From assembly GCA_963828185.1 (NCBI GenBank), contig CAWHDV010000001.1:310001-374000 (forward strand): 64,000 nucleotides of DNA. The letters run 5' to 3'. The translations under genes were made by a program, and so were the position numbers. Origin of the DNA: Rhodoblastus sp963828185. GTDB lineage: Bacteria; Pseudomonadota; Alphaproteobacteria; Rhizobiales; Beijerinckiaceae. The stretch's first letter is position 1. Every line of letters begins with the position of its first letter. The notes under the pieces were generated by a model. That model did not search any database. It saw nothing but the letters and a program-made list of their open reading frames with translations, and was not told the DNA's origin. Positions 53,685 to 62,391 of the stretch are shown piece after piece.

Positions 53685-54073
53685 TGGGCGCAGGCCTCGT
53701 CATTGTCGGAAGTGTCGCCGGTGACGCCAATGGCGCCGATCGGCGCGCCGCTTTCATCGACCAGGATGATGCCGCCAGCGGCGGGAGCTATGCCCTGCGG
53801 AAAAATGGGACCGAGCGAGGCGATGAAGGTCGGACGCTCGACCGCCATTTCGGCGATCTTGCGCGACGACACGCCGAGCGCCAGCGCGCCGGCGGCCTTG
53901 GCGATGGCGATCTGCGGCCGCATGTTCGAAGCGCCGTCCTGCCGTTGCAGGCTGACCAGCCATCCGCCCGCGTCAAGCACCACGATTGTCAACGGCTTCA
54001 GGCCCAGCGCCTGGCCTTTGGCCAGCGCCGCGGCGACGATGGCGTTGGCCTGTTCGAGGGTGACGCGGCTCAT
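53648..54073 (-). CDS. glcG: GlcG/HbpS-like haem-binding (DUF336) protein
   Basis: 141 residues: SRVTLEQANAIVAAALAKGQ, VVLDAGGWLVSLQRQDGA and IAPAAGGIILVDESGAPIGA, followed by GVTGDTSDNDEACAQAG; this is the complete GlcG/HbpS fold (DUF336). It is commonly encoded with glycolate oxidase genes; its exact role is unclear. ATG at 54073 with GGAG 6-7 bases upstream. Its last 12 codons are repeated in the 36-bp array. Confidence 0.9.
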   Translation of the reverse strand: MSRVTLEQANAIVAAALAKGQALGLKPLTIVVLDAGGWLVSLQRQDGASNMRPQIAIAKAAGALALGVSSRKIAEMAVERPTFIASLGPIFPQGIAPAAGGIILVDESGAPIGAIGVTGDTSDNDEACAQAGALAAGVKTQ

Positions 54074-54520
54074 GCAAGGCTCCATTCGGGAACGGTTGGG
54101 CGGCGAAGTTAGAGCCGTCCTAAAAAAAGCGAAAGCCGTTTTTGCGCTGTTTCGCCATCGTCACGGCGAGGGCGGCTCGCGACCGGCTGGACGCCGGAAT
54201 ATGGCAAGAGTGCTCATTATTTCAACACATTATGATGTTCCTCTCTTTGCCGTAAGGGGCTTGCGCAGTGTAAGGGTAAGGCTCCCGGAATCGATGCAGA
54301 AAAAATCTTGGGCGTCAAAAAACAATTTGTGATCGGAATAATGTTTGATCAGCCTTGTGTTTGTGGTGAGACACGTATACTTTGCGCTTATCGAACTTTT
54401 GGCCGAAGACTTGGCCTTGCGTCTGAGACGCAGCTGACGACCCCCCCTGGAGATATCGATATACAACGGCTCATTGCTTGTAATGAGTCCAGACTTGGCT
54501 TGCATAGAGGAGCGTCACGC
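54074..54520. promoter_or_regulatory. AT-richer leader of the cold shock gene
   Basis: No gene. From about 54210 the sequence becomes clearly lower in GC than its surroundings (TTATTTCAACACATTATGAT region, then ACAATTTGTGATCGGAATAA), consistent with a promoter and the long, structured 5' leader common to cspA-type genes. A hexanucleotide cold-box match was not found with certainty. Confidence 0.4.
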
Positions 54521-54733
54521 ATGGCTACCGGCACTGTGAAATGGTTTAACGGACAAAAGGGTTACGGCTTCATTCAGCCCGACGACGGCAGCAAGGACGT
54601 TTTCGTCCACATCAGCGCCGTCGAGCAGGCGGGGCTTCGCGGCCTGAACGAAGGCCAGAAGATCACCTACGAGCTGTCGGCCGACAGCCGCACGGGCAAG
54701 TCTTCCGCCACGCGTCTCCAGACCGCCGGCTGA
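54521..54733 (+). CDS. cspA: Cold shock protein, CspA family
   Basis: 70 residues: MATGTVKWFNGQKGYGFIQP with the RNA-binding motifs RNP1 (KGYGFI) and RNP2 (VFVHISAVE). A single-domain nucleic-acid chaperone of the cytoplasm. AGAGGAG lies 8 bases before the ATG. A terminator follows at 54798. Confidence 0.96.
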   Translation: MATGTVKWFNGQKGYGFIQPDDGSKDVFVHISAVEQAGLRGLNEGQKITYELSADSRTGKSSATRLQTAG

Positions 54734-54797
54734 ACCGAATCTCTCGCAAGCGCGCCGCTGGTCATGGATGTAATGGCGCGGCGCGGCGCGAGAACGA

Positions 54798-54825
54798 GAA
54801 GCCCCGGGCGGAGCCTGGGGCTTTT
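54798..54825 (+). terminator. Rho-independent terminator after the cold shock gene
   Basis: Stem AGCCCCGGGC/GCCTGGGGCT with a short loop, followed by TTTTTT. Position and orientation fit transcription ending 65-90 bases after the cspA stop. Confidence 0.85.
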
Positions 54826-54933
54826 TTGTGTCCGGCCCGGACTGGGCCGACCGCGAAGACGATCCCGGCGGGCGGCGGCCGCGCGAAAATTGCAGCAGAA
54901 TCTGCGGCAAGAAAATCGGGAAAGGAACGGCGC

Positions 54934-55173
54934 GTGAGCGAAAAACCGAGGAAACGCGAGGCCGACAAGGCCCCTCGAACCGACCTGAACGCCGGGCATA
55001 AATTCGCCGTGGGGACCCAGGTCTCGCTGATCGGCCGGGCGGAGCGGGCCACGTTCAAGATCACGCGGCAATTGCCCGATGGCGGCGGCGGACTCCAGTA
55101 CCGGATCAAGAACGAGCGCGAGGATTATGAGCGGGTCGCGGCCGAGGGGCTCCTGGACCTCGTCCACAGGTGA
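54934..55173 (+). CDS. Small hypothetical protein, 79 residues
   Basis: GTG start at 54934 with AAAGGAAC 8 bases upstream. Lysine/arginine-rich N-terminus, then a compact beta-type core (KFAVGTQVSLIGRAERATFK, QYRIKNEREDYERVA), similar in style to SH3-like or YodC-type small proteins. No family assigned. Overlaps the first possible start of the protease gene by 4 bases, so they are likely an operon. Confidence 0.65.
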   Translation: MSEKPRKREADKAPRTDLNAGHKFAVGTQVSLIGRAERATFKITRQLPDGGGGLQYRIKNEREDYERVAAEGLLDLVHR

Positions 55174-55190
55174 CTTCGCTGGAGGCGGGC

Positions 55191-55928
55191 ATGAGGCGAT
55201 GGACGGTCGAGCCCCTTCTCCTCACGGCCTCGCGGCTATCGACATTCCTCGATGGAAGCATCCTCACCAGCGCCAGCAGTTTCTTCTTCCGGCGCGACGG
55301 CCGGCTTTTCCTGGTGACCAGCCGGCACGTGCTCGCCGACGAGGCGAGCGGCCATTTTCCCGAACGCATCGAGATCGAGCTGCATGTCGATGAAGGCGAT
55401 CTGGCGAAATCCACCGGCTTTTCCATTCCGCTTTATCGCGACGGCGCGCGCGCCTGGCGGCAGGGCGGCGACAAATCCGGCGAAATCGACGTCGCGGCGA
55501 TCGAAATCGACACCGCCGCGCTGCCGCAATCGGCGTTCTACCGGGCTTTTTCGCCGGATCACCTGGCGGGCGTCTCCGAAGATCTCGAGACCGGCGCTTC
55601 GCTGCTTGTCGTTGGCTTCCCGCTCGGTTTTCACGACCGGCTGCATCACTTGCCGGTGGTGCGCCAGGGCGCGATCGCCTCTTCGTTCGGGCTCAAGTTC
55701 CAGGGCCAGGGATTTTTCCTGACCGACGCGCGCACCCATCGCGGCGGCAGCGGTTCGCCGGTGGTGACCAGGGCGACGCAGCGCGCCTTCGCCACGCTCG
55801 ATCCGCCCTGGATCCTGGCCGGGGTCCACTCCACCCGCTTCGATGTCACGCGTGATCTCGGCGCCGACGAGGCGCTGGGGCTGAATTGCGCCTGGTACGC
55901 CGACATATTGATGACGCTGACCGAGTGA
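55191..55928 (+). CDS. Trypsin-like serine protease domain protein
   Basis: 245 residues with a catalytic triad pattern: H in LVTSRHVLAD, D in SGEIDVAAIEID and S in THRGGSGSPVV. There is no signal peptide or PDZ domain, so a cytoplasmic or unusual protease fits; the N-terminus begins directly in the fold. ATG at 55191 has GGAGG 5 bases upstream; a GTG at 55170 overlapping the previous gene is the alternative. Target unknown. Confidence 0.82.
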   Translation: MRRWTVEPLLLTASRLSTFLDGSILTSASSFFFRRDGRLFLVTSRHVLADEASGHFPERIEIELHVDEGDLAKSTGFSIPLYRDGARAWRQGGDKSGEIDVAAIEIDTAALPQSAFYRAFSPDHLAGVSEDLETGASLLVVGFPLGFHDRLHHLPVVRQGAIASSFGLKFQGQGFFLTDARTHRGGSGSPVVTRATQRAFATLDPPWILAGVHSTRFDVTRDLGADEALGLNCAWYADILMTLTE

Positions 55929-55963
55929 CGGCCAAATCCGGGCCTGGTAGGCGCAGTCCCGGC

Positions 55964-57211
55964 CTATCTCAGATCGGTCAGGTCGCTGTGCGAAGCGCTG
56001 TCGGGCACGAGCGTCAAGGCGCCGCTTTCGGGTTTCGCCGCCAGGACCCGGTCGTCGGAGATTTGCGTCATCGCCGGCTGGTTCGCCGCTCCGGCCCAGA
56101 ACATCCGCCAATAGTCCCGTCGCCCGTTGGGCGCGTCGAGGAACATCACGCTCTGGTCGACGATGCGGTAGCGCGAACATTCTTGGCGGTTCTTGGCGTT
56201 CGGACCGTCGCGGTCCGGGTCGGTCGGCAGTTCGCGGCACAAATTCTGGCCGTCGCGCCGCCATGCGCCCCACCACAGCCGCACCTCGTTGCGGCTTTCC
56301 TCAGTGCGGCTCACTTCGAACAGGCGCCCCCAGGGCGCAAACAACGTCACCGCGCGGTCCGCGTCCTGGCGGGTCTGGGCAAGGATCGCGCCGACCAGCC
56401 CCGGCGCCGCGCTCGCCGCGCCGGGATGGTCGATCAGAGCGCCCGTATCCTTGGGCGGTGACTCCAGCAAAGGGACAAAATCCGGGAATCGCCTGGTATT
56501 GCCATGAATAAGGTCGGCGCTGGAAAAATCCGGACCGTCGACCGAGCCGATCCTGGCCCCGTCGGGCAACTTTTCGATCCGCGCCAGAAGACCTTCGGGC
56601 GCGCCTTGCCGCAGCGCCGTTTCGAGGCGCACTTTCAGGCTGAGGCATTGCTGGCGCTTGGCGTCGAGCGGTTCGCACAGGCGGTCGCCGTCGAGCTTCC
56701 AGATGCGCGCCACAGCCCTGTCGCCGCTTATTTCCCCCGCAACGCCGCGTCGGCTGAAATAATAGCTGCCGATGCGCGATTTCGGCGCCAACTGGATCGT
56801 ATTGCCGACGACGAGAGAAATGGCCGCGGAGCCGTCAAAATCGGCTTGCGTGGTCGGCGAAGCGAAAGTTGTGGCGCTTGCGTTGGCGCTTGAGCCGCCT
56901 TCGGCCCCCGCGTCGCCGCTCGCGCCTGCGCCAGCGCCAGCGCCCGCGCCCGCGGCTGGGCCCGCGTCTGTGCTCGCGCTCGCGCCCGCGTCCGCTCCTC
57001 CTCCGCTCGCGCCGCCGGCTTGGTTGTCTTCCGGCGCTTCGTCGTCGTCGCTGGCCTGCGCGCCTGCGGCCGCCAGGTGCTTCTTGTGTTTTTTCGCGTG
57101 GCGCGCCGCGGGCATGAATTGGCCGGGCGTCTTGTACTGCAGGTACAGGCCGCCGACGAAACCGGCCGCGATCAATAACCCCATGGCGCGCAATTTATAG
57201 GGATCGGACAT
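55964..57211 (-). CDS. Membrane-anchored protein with Ala/Gly-rich linker, function unknown
   Basis: 415 residues. One N-terminal hydrophobic helix (AMGLLIAAGFVGGLYLQ) anchors it; then a His/Lys patch, an acidic stretch, and about 50 residues of almost only Ala, Gly, Asp and Ser (around residues 60-115), followed by a globular domain of ~300 residues with Trp-rich segments (EVRLWWGAWRRDG) and paired cysteines (LCEPLDAKRQQC). No family recognised. Runs toward the protease gene, with a 35-base gap between ends. Confidence 0.75.
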   Translation of the reverse strand: MSDPYKLRAMGLLIAAGFVGGLYLQYKTPGQFMPAARHAKKHKKHLAAAGAQASDDDEAPEDNQAGGASGGGADAGASASTDAGPAAGAGAGAGAGASGDAGAEGGSSANASATTFASPTTQADFDGSAAISLVVGNTIQLAPKSRIGSYYFSRRGVAGEISGDRAVARIWKLDGDRLCEPLDAKRQQCLSLKVRLETALRQGAPEGLLARIEKLPDGARIGSVDGPDFSSADLIHGNTRRFPDFVPLLESPPKDTGALIDHPGAASAAPGLVGAILAQTRQDADRAVTLFAPWGRLFEVSRTEESRNEVRLWWGAWRRDGQNLCRELPTDPDRDGPNAKNRQECSRYRIVDQSVMFLDAPNGRRDYWRMFWAGAANQPAMTQISDDRVLAAKPESGALTLVPDSASHSDLTDLR

Positions 57212-57556
57212 TATGGCCTCGACTGCGGCGGGTCGGTAATGGGAGGGGCGGCTTGATTTCGAAGGCGCGCGTCGGCAATGGCGACATTGAAAACGGCGGA
57301 AGACTTGCTGCAGCTGACGCGACACTTTAGGTCGCAACGCTTAACGTTGCGTTAGCAATCTCACTGACTGACGCAGAAGCGTTTATCAAGGCGCATGGAA
57401 GGCGCCACGCGGGGTTGATGCGATTGATTGCGTGCAGGTTGTTCCTGATCCGTGGACGCTCAACTACGTCAACTCCACAAAAAACCTGATCATAACGCAA
57501 CGTTAAAACTCCTTTTAACAATTGGCCTTCTTATAGGCGCGTCAAGGAGACGAAGC
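57212..57556. other. Intergenic region with inverted repeats
   Basis: No gene. It has GCAACGCTTAACGTTGC (inverted arms GCAACG/CGTTGC) near 57337 and a spaced palindrome GTTAAAA-CTCC-TTTTAAC at 57502-57519, 37 bases before the GTG of the small gene. The second could be an operator or a CtrA-like half-site pair with eight bases between TTAA units instead of the usual seven. Confidence 0.45.
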
Positions 57557-57767
57557 GTGACGCCTCAACCCGTGGTCGAAATCGACAGGCAGCCCATACA
57601 CCGCCTTCGGCTATTTCCTGGCCTTTGTCCTCATGCTGATGGCGGGAACCGTCCTGAACGGCTTCCTCCGTGACCGCGGCTTTGGCGTTGTCGGCAATGG
57701 ATTCTTCGTATTTGTGGGCATCGCCCTCGGCGTCCTGGCGATGGGCGGCTTCCAGACCTATTTTTGA
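57557..57767 (+). pseudogene. Small membrane protein split by a +1 frameshift
   Basis: AAGGAG is 8 bases before GTG 57557, which reads VTPQPVVEIDRQP. One base out of frame the translation becomes YTAFGYFLAFVLMLMAGTVL and then NGFLRDRGFGVVGNGFFVFV, ending FQTYF with TGA at 57767: two clear membrane helices. Total length is one base over 70 codons. Removing one C at CAGCCCATAC would join them. Either a decayed gene, a sequencing error, or a shorter protein starting at the internal ATG (MLMAGTVL). Confidence 0.6.
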
Positions 57768-57832
57768 TCGGGTTCCGTTTCGCTGGAAAACCCTCTAGAA
57801 GAAGCCGAAATCTTTTCGCTCGCGGGGAATCC

Positions 57833-58795
57833 ATGCCGAACGCCGATCAATCGTCGCCCGTCCACGCCAGGGTCATTGTCGTCGGCTCCGGGCCGGCGGG
57901 CTATACGGCGGCGATCTATGCCGCCCGCGCCATGCTCAAGCCGATGCTCATCGCCGGTTTCGAAGCCGGCGGCCAGTTGATGATCACCACCGACGTGGAA
58001 AATTATCCCGGCTTCGCCGAACCGATCCAGGGCCCCTGGCTGATGGAGCAGATGCGCCTCCAGGCCGAGCACGTCGGCGCGGATCTCGTCAGCGACCATA
58101 TCGTCAAGGCGGAGCTTGACCGCCGGCCGTTCCGCCTGACCGGCAATTCCGGCCAGGTTTACACCGCCGACGCGCTGATCATCGCCACCGGCGCCAAGGC
58201 GCAATGGCTGGGCGAGAAATCCGAGGAGAAGTTCAAGGGCTTCGGCGTCTCGGCCTGCGCCACCTGCGACGGATTCTTCTTTCGCGCCAAGAAGGTCGTC
58301 GTGGTCGGCGGCGGCAATTCGGCGGTCGAGGAGGCGCTCTATCTTTCGCATATCGCCTCGCATGTCACGCTGGTCCATCGCCGCGACGCCCTGCGCTCGG
58401 AGCGCATCCTGCAAGAACGGCTGTTCGCCCGCCCGAATGTCGAAATCCGCTGGAACAGCGCGATCGACGAAATCCTCGGCGCCGAAAGCCCGCTGTCGGT
58501 CGAGTCCGTCAGGCTGAAAGACGTCAAGAGCGGCGCGACCGACGAGATCGCCGTCGATGGCGTGTTCATCGCCATCGGCCACAAGCCCGCGACCGAGCTT
58601 TTTGTCGGCCAGATCGCGATGAAGCCCAACGGCTATATCAAGACGGCGCCGGATTCGACGGCCACCAACATCGAGGGCGTGTTCGCCGCCGGCGACGTGG
58701 CCGACGACAAATATCGCCAGGCGGTGACGGCCGCTGGCCTCGGCTGCATGGCGGCGCTCGAGGCCGAGCGCTGGCTGGCGTCACGCGACAGCTGA
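57833..58795 (+). CDS. trxB: Thioredoxin-disulfide reductase
   Basis: 320 residues. FAD motif VVGSGPAGYTAAIYAAR, redox-active C142-A-T-C145, NADPH motif VVGGGNSAVEEALYLS and C-terminal EGVFAAGDVADDKYRQAVTA. It keeps thioredoxin reduced with NADPH, which the zwf/gnd enzymes supply. ATG at 57833 with GGGGAA upstream; the frame extends upstream without family character. Confidence 0.96.
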   Translation: MPNADQSSPVHARVIVVGSGPAGYTAAIYAARAMLKPMLIAGFEAGGQLMITTDVENYPGFAEPIQGPWLMEQMRLQAEHVGADLVSDHIVKAELDRRPFRLTGNSGQVYTADALIIATGAKAQWLGEKSEEKFKGFGVSACATCDGFFFRAKKVVVVGGGNSAVEEALYLSHIASHVTLVHRRDALRSERILQERLFARPNVEIRWNSAIDEILGAESPLSVESVRLKDVKSGATDEIAVDGVFIAIGHKPATELFVGQIAMKPNGYIKTAPDSTATNIEGVFAAGDVADDKYRQAVTAAGLGCMAALEAERWLASRDS

Positions 58796-58939
58796 CGCGG
58801 CGTCGCTTCATTCTTGCTGATTTTCCGGCCCTCTCGCGGGAAACCGCGCGGTTTTTGCGGTTTCCTTAACGCTTCGCGTCCTATGATCCAGGATCGAGCG
58901 GCGGCGTTGGCGATGCGCCGGCAAATCAGAGGTCTTTAA

Positions 58940-59308
58940 ATGAAACAGGGGCTGATCGTCGACGATTCCGCGGTGATCCGCAAAGTCGCGAGCCGTATTC
59001 TGGAATTGTTGCACTTTGAAAGCGCTGAAGCCGACGACGGCGCAAAGGCGCTCGAATTCTGCGCCAAGACCATGCCCGACGTGATCCTGCTCGACTGGAG
59101 CCTGCCGCGCACCGATACGCTCGAATTCCTGCGCACCGTGCGCCGGCTGCCCGGCGGCGCGGACTCGAAAATCATTTTCTGCGCCACGGAAAACGACGCC
59201 GTGGTGATCGGCCGCGCCCTCCGGGCCGGCGCCGACGAAGTTCTGCTGAAGCCGTTCGACCATCGCGCCGTCCAGGAAAAGTTCGAGGATATCGGCCTGA
59301 TCTGGTGA
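58940..59308 (+). CDS. Single-domain response regulator (CheY/DivK-like)
   Basis: 122 residues: acidic pair D8-D9 (GLIVDDSAVIRKVA), phosphorylation site D52 (VILLDWSLP), threonine/serine switch replaced by FCATEND and the conserved lysine in LLKPFDHRAV. No output domain, so it works by protein contact or phosphotransfer. It lies convergent with ctrA. A role in the CtrA phosphorelay is suggested by position only; DivK and CpdR are alternatives by type, but it matches neither closely by eye. Confidence 0.88.
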   Translation: MKQGLIVDDSAVIRKVASRILELLHFESAEADDGAKALEFCAKTMPDVILLDWSLPRTDTLEFLRTVRRLPGGADSKIIFCATENDAVVIGRALRAGADEVLLKPFDHRAVQEKFEDIGLIW

Positions 59309-59360
59309 CAGACGACCCTGCCGGTGTTTTTTTTCCGGCGAGCGGCGACGACCGACACGA

Positions 59361-59386
59361 AAAACCCGCCTTCCGGCGGGTTTTTT
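59361..59386. terminator. Bidirectional terminator between the response regulator and ctrA
   Basis: AAAACCCGCC-TTCC-GGCGGGTTTTTT: a perfect GC stem flanked by A and T tracts, so it can stop transcripts of both convergent genes. Confidence 0.9.
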
Positions 59387-59423
59387 GCGCATGTCGCGGG
59401 GAAGAGGCGGTCGCCCGGACGTA

Positions 59424-60125
59424 TCAGGCGGTGATGCGGTCGTCGGCGTCGGAAGGTTCGCGCAGCACGTAGCCGCGGCCCCAGACCGTCTCGATGTAGT
59501 TGCGGCCGGCGCTGGCGTTGGCGAGCTTCTTGCGCAATTTGCAGATGAAGACGTCGATGATCTTCAGCTCGGGCTCGTCCATGCCGCCGTAAAGGTGGTT
59601 GAGGAACATTTCCTTGGTCAGCGTCGTGCCCTTGCGCAGCGAGAGCAGCTCCAGCATCTGGTATTCCTTGCCGGTCAGGTGCACGCGGGCGCCGCTGACT
59701 TCGACCGTCTTCTGGTCGAGATTGACGACCAGGTCGCCGGTGGCGATGACCGACTGGGCGTGGCCCTTGGAACGGCGGACGATGGCGTGGATGCGCGCGA
59801 CCAGTTCGTCCTTGTGGAAGGGCTTGGTCAGGTAGTCGTCGGCGCCGAAGCCGAGGCCCTTCACCTTGTCCTCGATGCCGGCGAGGCCGGACAGGATCAG
59901 GATGGGCGTCTTGACCTTGGCGACGCGCAGGTTGCGCAGCACCTCGTAGCCGGACATGTCCGGCAGATTGAGATCAAGCAGGATGATGTCGTAATCATAG
60001 AGCTTGCCGAGATCGATGCCTTCTTCGCCGAGATCGGTCGTATAGACATTGAAATTCTCGGACTTGAGCATCAGCTCGATGCTTTGCGCGGTCGCGCTGT
60101 CGTCTTCGATTAATAATACGCGCAT
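59424..60125 (-). CDS. ctrA: Cell cycle response regulator CtrA
   Basis: 233 residues, near-universal CtrA sequence in this class: MRVLLIEDDSATAQSIELML, phospho-acceptor D51, K in YLTKPFHKDEL, and an OmpR-type winged helix (LTGKEYQMLELLSLRKGTTL, then FICKLRKKLANAS and ETVWGRGYVLREP). It controls the timing of division, DNA methylation and motility genes. The C-terminus (DDRITA) ends in a small hydrophobic residue pair as in substrates of ClpXP-type turnover. Upstream 520-base control region; sciP and fliJ are nearby. Confidence 0.97.
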   Translation of the reverse strand: MRVLLIEDDSATAQSIELMLKSENFNVYTTDLGEEGIDLGKLYDYDIILLDLNLPDMSGYEVLRNLRVAKVKTPILILSGLAGIEDKVKGLGFGADDYLTKPFHKDELVARIHAIVRRSKGHAQSVIATGDLVVNLDQKTVEVSGARVHLTGKEYQMLELLSLRKGTTLTKEMFLNHLYGGMDEPELKIIDVFICKLRKKLANASAGRNYIETVWGRGYVLREPSDADDRITA

Positions 60126-60239
60126 GTGAAGTCCTCACCCCGCCCCAAGGAATTTCGACGCCGGCCGATGCCGCCGCCGGGATGGCGGCCTGCCCTCGAA
60201 CTCGAGACGAGCGCCCACGCAAATCATTTCCGAAAACAC

Positions 60240-60466
60240 TTAACGCCGAATGGTTAACAAAGGATAATTCATCCTGGCAAGCGTCCTGGTCGTTAATTCG
60301 CTGTTGGCCGCTTCGTCTCCCGTTTCTGATGTCAGTCGCCTGTGGAAAAGTTGGCTGCTCGGCATTTGAGGCCGGATTCGCCGATCTTTTTGCAGGCCCT
60401 CCGCGACGCGCCGGTTTGCGCCGCGCCGGTAGGATCATGGAAAGGATTGTTAATCACGGGAGTTAA
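60240..60466. promoter_or_regulatory. Cluster of TTAA(C) half-sites between ctrA and fliJ
   Basis: In the 522-base gap between the divergent genes, TTAA(C) occurs at 60240, 60253, 60293, 60450 and 60463. The CtrA box is TTAA-N7-TTAAC; the pairs here are 9 or 10 bases apart, so none is a perfect box, but the density in a GC-rich genome is striking. A GATTC (a GANTC methylation site) lies at 60375. These fit autoregulation of ctrA and CtrA control of fliJ by weak sites. Confidence 0.5.
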
Positions 60467-60647
60467 CGAAGGCTTAGCGGCTGATGCGCTTTTCCCGTCC
60501 TTTGCTGCATTTTTGACAAAAAGTTCGCGCTTTCGCCGTCAGGGTAAGAAAGCGGCAACCTCCATGCGGCAATGTCAGGCTGTCTCGCGGAAATTTTTGT
60601 TGGTGGTTGAAATTACCTTTCAGCCTGCGTCCTTGGAGTTGAATGAG

Positions 60648-61046
60648 ATGAAATCGCGGGATACGCTCGTCCGTCTGAAGCGTTTCCAGGTGGAGGAAAA
60701 ACGCCGCCGCCTGACGCAGATCGAAATGATGATCGCCGAATTCAACCGCATGGCCGGGGAGCTCGATCGCGAGATCGCCGCCGAGGAACAGAAGTCCGGC
60801 GTCAAGGATATGGCCCATTACGCCTATTCGACCTATGCCCGAGCGGCCCGCGCGCGCCGCGACAATCTCGTTCATTCCGCCGACGAGCTGAAAGGCCAGC
60901 TCGAAGAGGCGCGCGCCCTGTTCGAACAGGCCAATGACGATCTGTCGAAGGCGCAGGTTCTCGAAAACCGTGAAAAAGCCCCCGTGCTCGGCGACCTGTC
61001 GCGCGATGTCATGGATATGGCGGCTTTCCGCGGCGTCCGCGCCTGA
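60648..61046 (+). CDS. fliJ: Flagellar export chaperone FliJ
   Basis: 132 residues, entirely helical and coiled-coil: MKSRDTLVRLKRFQVEEKRR and LTQIEMMIAEFNRMAGELDR. FliJ binds the export ATPase FliI and the gate FlhA of the flagellar type III apparatus. In Hyphomicrobiales it is commonly encoded beside ctrA, which supports the call. GGAG is 9 bases before the ATG. No fliI is next to it here. Confidence 0.9.
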   Translation: MKSRDTLVRLKRFQVEEKRRRLTQIEMMIAEFNRMAGELDREIAAEEQKSGVKDMAHYAYSTYARAARARRDNLVHSADELKGQLEEARALFEQANDDLSKAQVLENREKAPVLGDLSRDVMDMAAFRGVRA

Positions 61047-61297
61047 TTATTCACGACGTGATTAATCAGAACCTGGGGGCGGGTCCGGACATGTCCGGGC
61101 TTGCGCTCGCTGCCCGCCTGTAGCAAAGGAGGCGGGAACTGACGCGAAGAAGCGCCCTGTGCGAAAAAGGCGGTTGGCGCTTTTTCGCAAGGACGGGGCG
61201 AACTCGAAGGGAACTGGCGGCTTCAGCTATCGGCGCCATTGGCCTCGATCGCGGACATCGCCGGCGTCCGGCGCCGTCGGAGCGTTGCAGGGCCCGG

Positions 61298-62326
61298 ATG
61301 AACTTCATCAAGCGCAATCTCGATTACGTCTGGCCCGCGCTCGGATTTGCCGCTGTCCTGGTCTCGTTCTGGCTGCTGTTTCGCGAATTCCGCGGCCAGT
61401 CGCTCGGCCCGCAGCTGATCGCAGCCTTCCGCGCCATCAAGCCGACGCATTATCTGCTCGCTCTCCTGTGCACGCTCGTCGCCTACGTCGCCCTGGCGTT
61501 TTACGACCGGATCGCTTTGCTGCACCTGGGCGTAAAAAATATCTCCTGGCGCTTCATCGCCGCCTGCTCGTTCACCACCTACGCCCTGTCGCACAATATC
61601 GGCGCCTCGGTCGTCTCCGGCGCCATGGTGCGATACCGCGGCTACAAGTCGAAGGGCTTGAACGCGGCGCAGATCGCCGTCCTGGTGGCGATTACCGCCT
61701 TGACCTTCGTGCTGGGCGAAGTCCTGGTCGGCGGCGTGGTCCTGACCATCAGGCCGCACGTCCTCGAGCAGCTCGGCGAATTTCTGCCGTCCTTCCTGGT
61801 CAACGCGGCGACGGCGCGGATCGTCGGCGCGGCGTGTATCGTCGGCGTCGCGTTCTATGTCGCGGGTTCAGCGGCGCGCATGCCGTCGCGCACGCTCTTC
61901 GGCGTCCGCATTGAATATCCGCATTGGGGCATCGTGCTGCGCCAGATGATTGCGGCGCCGGCGGAAATCCTCGGCGCGGCGGGGATCATCTATTACACCC
62001 TGCCGGAGGCCGGCAATCCAGGCTTTCTCGCGGTGCTCGCGGTATTCATCGTTTCCTTTTCCGCGGCCCTTGCCTCCAATGCTCCCGGCGGCCTCGGCGT
62101 GTTCGAACTGGTGTTCCTGAAAAGCATGCCCGGCGCGCCGCAGGACAGCGTGCTCGCCGCGCTCTTGCTGTTTCGTCTGCTTTATCTGCTGTTGCCGCTG
62201 GCTTTCGCCATCGTCGTCGTCCTGGCGTTCGAAAAGCGCCGCCTCGCCGAGGCGATCGAACATCACCACCAGATCGCCGGAGAACAGGGTTTTGGCCGGG
62301 CGAAATCCCGCGCCCATCCGGACTGA
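61298..62326 (+). CDS. YbhN/UPF0104 membrane protein (lysylphosphatidylglycerol synthase TM-like)
   Basis: 342 residues, eight to nine helices. Family signatures: FTTYALSHNIGASVVSGAMV with RYRGYKSKGL, and SNAPGGLGVFELVFLKSMP near the end (the conserved P-G-G-L-G-x-F-E). Related to the flippase domain of MprF; standalone forms are of uncertain function. Here it lies between fliJ and sciP. GCCCGG before ATG is a poor start signal. Confidence 0.9.
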   Translation: MNFIKRNLDYVWPALGFAAVLVSFWLLFREFRGQSLGPQLIAAFRAIKPTHYLLALLCTLVAYVALAFYDRIALLHLGVKNISWRFIAACSFTTYALSHNIGASVVSGAMVRYRGYKSKGLNAAQIAVLVAITALTFVLGEVLVGGVVLTIRPHVLEQLGEFLPSFLVNAATARIVGAACIVGVAFYVAGSAARMPSRTLFGVRIEYPHWGIVLRQMIAAPAEILGAAGIIYYTLPEAGNPGFLAVLAVFIVSFSAALASNAPGGLGVFELVFLKSMPGAPQDSVLAALLLFRLLYLLLPLAFAIVVVLAFEKRRLAEAIEHHHQIAGEQGFGRAKSRAHPD

Positions 62327-62331
62327 AGGCT

Positions 62332-62364
62332 AAAAAAGGAAAGCCGGCCACAGGGGCCGGCTTT
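62332..62364. terminator. Bidirectional terminator between ybhN-like gene and sciP
   Basis: AAAAAAGGAAAGCCGGCC-ACAGG-GGCCGGCTTT: 9-bp stem with an A-tract on the left and CTTT on the right, between convergent genes. Confidence 0.8.
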
Positions 62365-62391
62365 AGGCTCGCCAGTCAGCGATCGCAAAGA

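Noticed and set aside
60240..60466. A perfect CtrA box between ctrA and fliJ
   Set aside because: The TTAA pairs are spaced 9 or 10 bases rather than 7, so only a half-site cluster is claimed.
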